This document shows positions 54,236 to 62,506 of a stretch of 64,000 nucleotides of DNA, piece by piece (positions within the stretch are counted from its first letter, which is position 1; every line of letters starts with the position of its first letter). The translations under genes and the position numbers were made by a program. The stretch spans positions 1 through 64,000 of the forward strand of contig CAMYNW010000008.1 in assembly GCA_947259885.1 (NCBI GenBank), given 5' to 3'. The notes below the pieces were generated by a model. The model did not search any database, was not told the origin of the DNA, and saw nothing but the letters and a program-made list of their open reading frames with translations. The stretch is from an uncultured Gammaproteobacteria bacterium. Its GTDB lineage: Bacteria > Pseudomonadota > Gammaproteobacteria > Arenicellales > Poriferihabitantaceae.

Positions 54236-57200
54236 TTGAATTTACGGCTTCCAGTCACACCAATGCAGGCTGGAATGCTGATAGTCAGCAGCGATGCCCC
54301 TGCTTCGGGGGCCTATTTATCCCAGTTCATTGGGGAGTTCAGTGAAAGGCTGGATGTCGAGCGGTTTAACCAGTCATGGAAACAGCTTGCTTACCGATAC
54401 GAAATCCTTCGAACGTATTTTGATTTCGATCCTGCATTGGGTTGGGGTCAGAACATTACGCAGGATCCATCAATACGAATTCGTGTAAAGGACTGGAGCC
54501 AATACACTAATACCCAACAATCTCTGGAATTTGATAATTTTCTTAAGCGCGACAGGGGTAGCGGTTTTTCATTTCATCGAGAGATTCCTTACCGGATTAC
54601 ACTGTTTCGTTTTAAAGATGATTTGTACCGGATGGTATGGACGTTCCATCATGTCTTGCTTGACGGTCGTAGCCACGCCCTGCTTGTTAAGGATCTATTC
54701 GCGACCTACGATACTGCGCTGAGTTCAATTCCTCTGGATAGGGAACCGTCAGCTAGCTACCGAGATTATCTCTACTGGCTACAAAAAACCGATGTATCAG
54801 CATCCGAGGAATTCTGGAAACAGTATCTGCTTGGAGCGGAAGAAATCAATATGGCAATAAAGGACCAGGCGCGTCGGCGTATTTTTGCAAGTAACAGTGA
54901 TGTGGTTTCCACCAAATTTGACTTGCCTGAAAGATCGACTGCGAATATGTATAAGATAGCAGACCGATACGGATTAACTGTAAATACCTTATCAGTTGCG
55001 GCATGGGCGCTATTGGTGAATTGCTACACGGACGGAGAAGAGGTTCTGCTCGGCGTTGTGCGCTCTTGCAGGCATTCACTTCCTGAGCGACTGCGGTCAG
55101 TAAGTGGTCTGGTGATCAATACAGTCCCACTAAGAGTTCGAGTGTCTGGAGACCAAAATATTTCCGCCTGGCTTAGGCAAGTCCGTGCGAATTGGGTCGC
55201 ACTTCGGCCCCACGAATTATGTCCGGTACGTGACATACGTCGTTGGTGTGCTTGGCCGGTTGGGAAACCTATGTTCTCTAGCATTCATGTCTATGATCAT
55301 GAGGACGTTAACGCGCTCGTTTGTCTGGATTCCAGGACAAAATCAAAACGTAAATTTCGACTGATTGATGGTCGCACGGAGACCGCTCTATCAGTATCAA
55401 CTTGTGGTGGGTCCCAGTTTGGCGCAGTCATTCAGGCAGACGAAGAGTTATTTACACGTGCTGAGATAGACCAGCTTGGTAGTCGATATGCAGCTATCCT
55501 CGAGCAATTGATCGAGGATCCTGAACGGAGACTCAGTTGTATCAGCCATCTGACTTCATGGGAGTGTCAACAGCTGAATGATTTAAATGAGCACGCCAAC
55601 ACAACCAAGTTCTCGGAATCCATACTTGACCTGTTTCACCGACAGGTTCACTCCACACCCAGTCATACCGCATTAAAAGCAAATGACATGTGCCTTAGCT
55701 ATCGACAGCTTTATGATGCCTCTAGTGGCTTAGCAGGCGCGATAGCAGATTTAAAACAAAGCGGGCCTGTGGGTATTCTGATAGGGTCCGATCCTGATTT
55801 TGTAGTTGTCCTGTTTGCCGCTCTGATGACGGGTTCAGGATTTGTGCCTCTCGATCCGGAGTATCCCAATCAACGTCTCGGGTTTATGCTGACAGATTGC
55901 GGATCAAGGACAATAGTCACGAATCAATCCGGCCGTGACCAAGCCTTCCATATAATGAAGAATTCAGGATGTGCTGGCACGATTTTAGCGCTTAATAGTT
56001 TGTATCCTTTTGACTCTCAATCTTGTGAAACCATTTCAATAAAGGGAGTTGATAGCCAGGTACCCGAGCAGTCTTTACCCATCGATGGATTGGTTTACAT
56101 CGTTTACACCTCAGGCACCACCGGTCAGCCCAAAGGTGTGCCAATTACAAGTTCAAACCTGATGCCACTAATGCAATGGCAGAAGGAACACTTTGAGCTT
56201 GGCCGCCACACCCGCGCAGTGCAAACTCTTTCTGTGTCATTTGATTTTGGCTTGCAAGAGATATTTACCACACTCTTATTCGGTGGTTCATTTTTCTGCC
56301 CCCCTTCTTCTGTGCTCGTTGATCCTGAGAAATATGTTGAGTTCATAGAGCGCAACAGCATCAACATGGTTTACGCCACCCCTTCATTCTTGGAGGCAAT
56401 ATTAACAATCAAACCGAAATTGGATTCTTTGAGGATTTTGTTACTAGGTGGGGAACGGCTCAGTTGGGATTTGATCGACAGGTTACGGCAAAGCGTGCAT
56501 CCGGATTGCATGATTTTCAATGGATATGGCCCAACGGAAGCAACCATAAATTGTGCAATGTACAAAATTCGGCAAACTGATGAAAAATTAAATCGTATTA
56601 GCGCTAGCGTACCGATAGGTCGCCCCACGGGTCTAGCAAGTTTGTATGTGCTGGACGACCGTTTGCGACAAGCACCGATTGGCATGCCTGGTGAGCTCTA
56701 TATCGGCGGTCCTGGTGTTGCGGGTGGTTATTTTGATCGGCCCACTCTCACTAAAAAAAAGTTTGTTCCCGATATCTTTTCGGATCAGCCTTGCACATAC
56801 CTGTATCGGACCGGAGACAGGGTCGTGCTGCACTCAGATAACAATCTAGAGTTCTTAGGACGTCTTGATAATCAGATTAAAGTGCGTGGATATCGGGTGG
56901 AACTGGAAGAAATTGAAACTACTCTATCCCAGCACCCTCAGGTGATCTCCACAGCCACAAAACTCAGAGGAACATCGAACGGCCATCAACAAATCGTGGC
57001 ATTTGTGGTTCCAAACTGTAGCTCTCTTCGTGCTGAGAAAATCGTCAGATTTGCACGTGAACGGTTACCTCATTTCATGGTTCCGGCAAGAATCTGGTTG
57101 ATAGATTCTCTTCCGCTCACAAAGACCGGTAAAGTTGACCGTGATGCATTACAACCTCCTTCAGATAGAGAAATTGCCTACATCAATGACGCAATTCATA

Positions 57201-58963
57201 GAAGGGAGTTGGAGAGGGCCCCATTTGAGGAATGGTTTTACTCTCCGATCTGGAGGCGCCTCCCGCAGACGAAAGATCTGGATAGTGATTACGTAGAACT
57301 ACACCAGGATTGTTGGTTGATTTTCAGCGATGGTTCCGAAATTTGTCGTGCTTTGGTTGCGAAGCTTGAGGGTCTCCATACACGATATGTTCAGGTCTTA
57401 TATTCAAAAAAATATATTTCCGAGAACAACTATACCTATAGCTTAAACTCCGACCAAAGTGCTGACTATAAAAAACTGTTTGGGGAGCTCACAGCCATAG
57501 GTATAACACCGACAAAAATAATCTCATTTTGGAGCCTGCTGGATCAAAGCATTGCAATAACTGACCGTGTCGACGACCGACTTAAAAGACTGCTATATCT
57601 TCTTCAGGCAATTGGGAAAAACTTTAGGACGCACGATCTGCATATGGGTGTTGTTACTTCCAATATGCAGATTGTAACGGGCGATGAAAATCTGAATCCT
57701 CGTCTGGCGCTACTTCTCGGTATGTGTAAATCGATACCCTATGAGTACCCAAACATTCGATGGGCAAGTATTGATCTTGACCAAAATGATATATCTTGTC
57801 CCGAAGTCGCGGAGCAATTGATTGCAGATCTCAACCAACAGAGATCTGGAGAGGTCATCGCTTATCGGGGCGGGCTGCGCTATATCTTAGATTATCAAAA
57901 TATCCCGCTTTGCCAGAGCGATGGTTCACGACTCATACTGAATGGAGGAGTCTGCCTTATAACAGGAGGTCTAGGGGCCATTGGCTTAGAGTTGGCACAA
58001 GCTATGGTGCAAAACGGATATAAAGTCGCTCTATTAGATACCCCTGCGGCGACTGCAAAAATCGAAACGACGCAAAGTGCCAAGTTACAAAAGCTTTTTG
58101 CAATGGGCGGGGAGATACTGACTATTGGTGCGAATATCTGTGATCAAAATCAAGTATCACTAGCTCTAGATAAGATCCGAAAAAAGCTCGGAAAAATTGA
58201 CGGTGTCATCCATGCAGCGGGAATTGTTCAGCCTGAGATCATAAATAAATTGACCGTGGATGCTGTTGAACGGGTTCTCGGGCCTAAGGTAAGGGGTACT
58301 GAAGTGTTGGCAGCGGGAATCGCCTCAGATCAACCAGACTTTGTTCTTCTATGTTCGTCGATTGATACTATACGCGGAAGTTTCAGTCAGTCTGCCTATT
58401 GTGCCGCCAACGCTTTTCAGGATGCCTTTGCGGCTCACATGAAACTAAGTGGTCAACATTATATGTCAATCAATTGGGACGTGTGGCGAGAGGTGGGTAT
58501 GGCCGCTCGAGTTGAAGTATCACCAGCGATGACGGAATTCTGGCGTCACGAGCTTAGTATGGGCATTACATCCTCGGAAGGCCGGCAGATATTGAATGCT
58601 GTCCTCCGTCGAGAAGAATCTCAGATCATTGTCTCAACGTCGAGCCTAAAACCACGTATCGGTAGGTTCTTCCTTGACTTAGCAGAAGAGAAGATAAATT
58701 TTGAGATAGATCCGACTACAGATAATTTGGATCAACCGATCGAAATTAAAGTACTCGGTGTCTTCACCGACGTTCTTGAGGATCGTTCTCTAACAGAAGA
58801 TGATGACTTTTTCCAACACGGCGGAGATTCTCTCTCGGCCATGCGCGTTATCGCCCGAATACGAGATTCCTTTGATTTGGATTTGCCCATGAGTAGCTTG
58901 TTTGAAGCCCCCACGGCAAATCAGCTTGCAGGGATACTGCGCGAAACAATGGAATTACCGTAA
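54236..58963 (+). CDS. NRPS module C-A-KR-PCP
   Basis: 1575 residues. The start is TTG at 54236: an in-frame TAG lies just upstream, and the first ATG (54263) would remove the C1 motif LPVTPMQAGML. C domain about 3-440 with FHHVLLDGRS (138-144 HHxxxDG). A domain about 460-975 with TSGTTGQPKG (625-634), VSFDFGLQEIF (Asp 670), NGYGPTEAT, YRTGDR and Lys in KTGKVDRDAL; hand code D-F-Q-Y-L-G-G-I-N-K. A full PKS-type ketoreductase (structural plus catalytic halves, about 998-1440) has LITGGLGAIG (1241-1250), Ser 1374/1375 and Tyr 1388 (YCAAN). PCP: FFQHGGDSLSA, Ser 1532. This is the only plus-strand gene of the locus in view, convergent with the next. Confidence 0.95.
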   Translation: MNLRLPVTPMQAGMLIVSSDAPASGAYLSQFIGEFSERLDVERFNQSWKQLAYRYEILRTYFDFDPALGWGQNITQDPSIRIRVKDWSQYTNTQQSLEFDNFLKRDRGSGFSFHREIPYRITLFRFKDDLYRMVWTFHHVLLDGRSHALLVKDLFATYDTALSSIPLDREPSASYRDYLYWLQKTDVSASEEFWKQYLLGAEEINMAIKDQARRRIFASNSDVVSTKFDLPERSTANMYKIADRYGLTVNTLSVAAWALLVNCYTDGEEVLLGVVRSCRHSLPERLRSVSGLVINTVPLRVRVSGDQNISAWLRQVRANWVALRPHELCPVRDIRRWCAWPVGKPMFSSIHVYDHEDVNALVCLDSRTKSKRKFRLIDGRTETALSVSTCGGSQFGAVIQADEELFTRAEIDQLGSRYAAILEQLIEDPERRLSCISHLTSWECQQLNDLNEHANTTKFSESILDLFHRQVHSTPSHTALKANDMCLSYRQLYDASSGLAGAIADLKQSGPVGILIGSDPDFVVVLFAALMTGSGFVPLDPEYPNQRLGFMLTDCGSRTIVTNQSGRDQAFHIMKNSGCAGTILALNSLYPFDSQSCETISIKGVDSQVPEQSLPIDGLVYIVYTSGTTGQPKGVPITSSNLMPLMQWQKEHFELGRHTRAVQTLSVSFDFGLQEIFTTLLFGGSFFCPPSSVLVDPEKYVEFIERNSINMVYATPSFLEAILTIKPKLDSLRILLLGGERLSWDLIDRLRQSVHPDCMIFNGYGPTEATINCAMYKIRQTDEKLNRISASVPIGRPTGLASLYVLDDRLRQAPIGMPGELYIGGPGVAGGYFDRPTLTKKKFVPDIFSDQPCTYLYRTGDRVVLHSDNNLEFLGRLDNQIKVRGYRVELEEIETTLSQHPQVISTATKLRGTSNGHQQIVAFVVPNCSSLRAEKIVRFARERLPHFMVPARIWLIDSLPLTKTGKVDRDALQPPSDREIAYINDAIHRRELERAPFEEWFYSPIWRRLPQTKDLDSDYVELHQDCWLIFSDGSEICRALVAKLEGLHTRYVQVLYSKKYISENNYTYSLNSDQSADYKKLFGELTAIGITPTKIISFWSLLDQSIAITDRVDDRLKRLLYLLQAIGKNFRTHDLHMGVVTSNMQIVTGDENLNPRLALLLGMCKSIPYEYPNIRWASIDLDQNDISCPEVAEQLIADLNQQRSGEVIAYRGGLRYILDYQNIPLCQSDGSRLILNGGVCLITGGLGAIGLELAQAMVQNGYKVALLDTPAATAKIETTQSAKLQKLFAMGGEILTIGANICDQNQVSLALDKIRKKLGKIDGVIHAAGIVQPEIINKLTVDAVERVLGPKVRGTEVLAAGIASDQPDFVLLCSSIDTIRGSFSQSAYCAANAFQDAFAAHMKLSGQHYMSINWDVWREVGMAARVEVSPAMTEFWRHELSMGITSSEGRQILNAVLRREESQIIVSTSSLKPRIGRFFLDLAEEKINFEIDPTTDNLDQPIEIKVLGVFTDVLEDRSLTEDDDFFQHGGDSLSAMRVIARIRDSFDLDLPMSSLFEAPTANQLAGILRETMELP

Positions 58964-59149
58964 ACTTATACCCGGTTTTTGTTCATTCCTATTGCTGGGA
59001 GCGAATTTCATCATGGTATCGTCTGAATCCTCTCTAAACAATGGGATACTGATTGTTTATTCACTGATTATCGTGTAGTTGCGATTGATTGATCTATGAC
59101 AGATTAATTCCGCTGCATGACGATGATCGGGGAAAGTGATGTTGTGGAA

Positions 59150-62100
59150 CTAGACGATTGTTTCTTGTGCGACTAGCTCAGCCATATCAGCTAAATTCTG
59201 TGTTTCAAAAATGCTCGCGATAGGCAGATTTATTCGAAATGCGTCATAGATACGGGAAATTACTTGCGTGGCATTCAGTGAGTGTCCGCCGAGTTCAAAG
59301 AAATTATCGTTTACGCTAATTTGACTTAAGTTAAGCACATCCTCCCAAATTGCAGCCACCTTCTCTTCCACCTCATTACGTGGGGCGACAAAAAGAGAAT
59401 CTGATTTGTCGCGACTCTTGTCTGGGAGAGGAAGCGCGTTGCGGTCAATTTTTCCATTTGGGTTCAGAGGAAAACATTCCAACATTACGACATCAGAAGG
59501 GACCATATACTCTGGTAATTTTGCCTTCAAGAATTGACGAAATTTACTCCCGGAAAGGGTCTCGCCCAGTTTGGGTAAAATATACGCGACAAGACGTTTT
59601 TCTTCAGTTTCATCCTTAATCGCAGCGATTACTGTTTCTTTGACGGAAGGATGTTGACTTAACGCAGATTCGATTTCGCCGAGCTCGATGCGAAAGCCTC
59701 GAACCTTGACCTGAAAGTCTATTCTGCCTAGAAACTCGATATTGCCATCGGGTAGGTAGCGTGCTAGATCTCCGGTCTTATATAGTCGTGATTCTTTCTT
59801 ATCGCTAAATGGATCGAGTATGAATTTTTCAGCTGTCAGCTTAGGTTGATTCAGGTAGCCTAACGCCAAACGATTCCCTCCAATGTGTAATTCGCCTGAA
59901 ACCCCAACGGGCACGAGTCCGCATTTCGAATCCAAAATATAGTGCGGACACCCTGGCAAGGAACGGCCGATTGGTATGATGTTCGGCACCTGATCAGCCT
60001 CTACCCAATATGTCGTTGTTGTAACGGTAGCTTCAGTAGGTCCATAAGCATTTACAAGATCCACTGAATTACTAATACGTAGCTGTTTCCACATACGGAC
60101 TACATCTGGCGGTACCACATCACTGCCGACGACTACTAATCGTAACTCAGAGAGATCGGATTGCTCACCATGGTCTGCGAGGCTTTGCACCCATTGTCGC
60201 CACAAGGCTGGTGCAAAGTTTACTCTGGTAACCTTTTGCTCAGAGATAATTCTGGTTAATCGCTGGGGAACAATAAAGTCTCCAGTTGGCAGGACGGTGC
60301 TAGCCCCACTTATCAGTTCGATAAAAATTTCAGCGAGGGAGACATCGAAACTGAGACTGGCAAGTTGTAGGATCCTATCGCCCGACTTAATCTGCCAATG
60401 ATCTTTCATGACTTGACAATAATCCGCGAATGAAGAGTGCGAAATTATTACGCCTTTTGGGGTGCCAGTCGAGCCGGAGGTATAGATTACATACGCAACG
60501 CTATCCGCGGTTGGCCCGTTAGTCAGATTTGCAGAACTATGAGATTCTATTTCGGGCCAGTCTCTATCAATCGCGACTACCTCGCCCTCCAGTTCAGGAA
60601 TCTTTTCAATAAAAGAACTCTTTGTTAACAGAATCTGGATCTGAGCATCGGCGAGCATAAATGAAAGTCTCTCCTTTGGATATTCAGGATCCAGCGGTAT
60701 ATAAGTGCCCCCCGCTTTCCAGATTCCCAGTATTGCTATAACCATTTCTGGCGACCGGTCAATACACAATCCCACCATCGAACCAGACCCTACCCCTAGT
60801 CCTTGCAGATAGTGTGCAATTAGATTTGCACGCTTATTTGTCTCGCGGTATGTGATCTCCTTATTTTCGAAGAAAATCGCTATTGCATCAGGTGTATCAT
60901 TGACCTGCTTTTCAAATAGTTCGTGAACACAGTCCGAATATCTATAGTCTTTATTGGATGTATTCCATTCCACCAATTGCTTGTGTCGCTCCGCCTTGGT
61001 CAACTGTGTCAACTCAGACACTTTTGTCTCTGGTTTCTGTGCGATTTTCTCCAACAACATATGGAAGTGGTTCGCCATATTAATAATCAACCACTCTTCA
61101 AAGATATCTGCCTTGTAGTTGAAGGAAATTATTGCACCATTGTCTCTCACAACAAGGGACAAATCGTTTATTGCAGCACCCGTTTCAGCGTTCAGCTCAC
61201 GACAATTTAGTCCTTTTAACACTATTTTATTGAGGCCTTCGTGCAAAACAAACATGATCTCATAGAGAGATCTTGGACCCTGCACAGAGGATTTACTTAG
61301 CTGACGAACTAAGGTGTCGTAGGGAATATCCTGATGAGCATATGCTTCAATTAACACTTTTTGAGTGCGAGAGAGAAGGTTAGAAACAGCCGGGTTTCCA
61401 GACAAATTGTTTCTTAGTAGGATAGTGTTTTCGAAAGTTCCAATTATGTTTTCGCTACCTGGAAATTGACGATTTGAAATGGCAGTGGCAACGCATAAAT
61501 CTTCCTTTTGCGAATACCACTTCAGTAGGACATTGAATGCTGTAAGCATGGTCATAAAAAGGGTGACCTCATTACGGCGGCTGAACTCCTTCAGTGTCTC
61601 TAAAAGTTCGCGCGGCAATTCGAACTTGACGCTTTTACATTCGCTGCAAATATTTCGCGCGTTTGCGGCATTTTTAGTTGGGATTTGTATAGGTGAAATG
61701 CCATCCAGTGTTTGAGTCCAATACGCAAGTTGTCTTTTTATAACGTCATCATCACATCTGACTCTTTCCCATTCAACATAATCAAGATAGTGGGAAGGAG
61801 CTTGTGGAAGATTCGGGGTATCGCCTTGACTATACGCTGCGTAGAGAGTTTCAATTTCTGATCGTAGTAGGCGAAGAGACCAGCCATCTAAGATGATATG
61901 ATGTGTGGTGACGAGCACTAAATAATCATCTAGATCCAATTTAATAATTTTTGCTTTAAACATAGGACCGCGAGAAAAATCAAATGGTGTTCTCAGCTCT
62001 TTTTCAGCAATTTCCTGGATCTCTGAATCTGAATTTGATGGATTGGTAATCTTGTAGTCGACCACATCTAGCGAAATCATCTTCAGCTCGATTACGTGTT

Positions 62101-62506
62101 GCTGACAAACACCTCCATCTGAAACGAATACACTTCGAAGAACTTGATGCCGAGATAGGAGTTCATCGAGAGACCGCTCAAGCGCATCAATATCTAAGTT
62201 ACCTTTAATTCGACCGTATATTGGGACATTATAAGCGGGGCATTTGTGGTCCATTTCATGCATAAACCAGAAACGCTGCTGGGCATGAGATAAAGGATAG
62301 GTGCGCTCCTCTTCTCTGGTGTTATTGAACTCAGGTTTTTCCTTTATTAAAAGGAATTCGACTATTTCTTTCTTATGTGCGATTAATTCTGCTTTAAGTT
62401 GTGTCGTCAGTTTGCCTTTTTGAGCGCGATATCGGAGACGATTCCCATCAAGCCAAAGCTCGATACCATGACTTTTTGCTTGACTAATTAGCTGTTCTAT
62501 ATTCAC
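59150..62506 (-). CDS. NRPS module with TubC-type docking domain: dock-C-A-PCP
   Basis: 1118 residues, GTG start at 62504-62506 with AAGGAG 5 bases before it. Residues 1-56 resemble the TubC N-terminal docking domain (two helices around a beta hairpin; GIELWLDGNRLRYRA, KGKLTTQLKAEL, HKKEIVEFL). C domain about 65-500: YPLSHAQQRFWFMHE, HHIILDGWS (202-208), a normal condensation site. A domain about 520-1030: YTSGSTGTPKG (675-685), LSFDVSLAEIF (Asp 721), NAYGPTEAT, YKTGDLARYLPDG, Lys in NGKIDRNAL; hand code D-V-A-N-V-V-A-V-T-K. PCP: FFELGGHSLNA, Ser 1076. The start overlaps the stop of the A-PCP-Ox gene by 4 bases, suggesting that protein is its partner. Confidence 0.95.
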   Translation of the reverse strand: MNIEQLISQAKSHGIELWLDGNRLRYRAQKGKLTTQLKAELIAHKKEIVEFLLIKEKPEFNNTREEERTYPLSHAQQRFWFMHEMDHKCPAYNVPIYGRIKGNLDIDALERSLDELLSRHQVLRSVFVSDGGVCQQHVIELKMISLDVVDYKITNPSNSDSEIQEIAEKELRTPFDFSRGPMFKAKIIKLDLDDYLVLVTTHHIILDGWSLRLLRSEIETLYAAYSQGDTPNLPQAPSHYLDYVEWERVRCDDDVIKRQLAYWTQTLDGISPIQIPTKNAANARNICSECKSVKFELPRELLETLKEFSRRNEVTLFMTMLTAFNVLLKWYSQKEDLCVATAISNRQFPGSENIIGTFENTILLRNNLSGNPAVSNLLSRTQKVLIEAYAHQDIPYDTLVRQLSKSSVQGPRSLYEIMFVLHEGLNKIVLKGLNCRELNAETGAAINDLSLVVRDNGAIISFNYKADIFEEWLIINMANHFHMLLEKIAQKPETKVSELTQLTKAERHKQLVEWNTSNKDYRYSDCVHELFEKQVNDTPDAIAIFFENKEITYRETNKRANLIAHYLQGLGVGSGSMVGLCIDRSPEMVIAILGIWKAGGTYIPLDPEYPKERLSFMLADAQIQILLTKSSFIEKIPELEGEVVAIDRDWPEIESHSSANLTNGPTADSVAYVIYTSGSTGTPKGVIISHSSFADYCQVMKDHWQIKSGDRILQLASLSFDVSLAEIFIELISGASTVLPTGDFIVPQRLTRIISEQKVTRVNFAPALWRQWVQSLADHGEQSDLSELRLVVVGSDVVPPDVVRMWKQLRISNSVDLVNAYGPTEATVTTTTYWVEADQVPNIIPIGRSLPGCPHYILDSKCGLVPVGVSGELHIGGNRLALGYLNQPKLTAEKFILDPFSDKKESRLYKTGDLARYLPDGNIEFLGRIDFQVKVRGFRIELGEIESALSQHPSVKETVIAAIKDETEEKRLVAYILPKLGETLSGSKFRQFLKAKLPEYMVPSDVVMLECFPLNPNGKIDRNALPLPDKSRDKSDSLFVAPRNEVEEKVAAIWEDVLNLSQISVNDNFFELGGHSLNATQVISRIYDAFRINLPIASIFETQNLADMAELVAQETIV

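Noticed and set aside
58964..59149. Terminator between the convergent NRPS genes
   Set aside because: No stem-loop followed by a T-run was found on either strand.
59150..62506. Heterocyclisation (Cy) domain in the TubC-dock protein
   Set aside because: The active site reads HHIILDG, the condensation motif, not DxxxxD.
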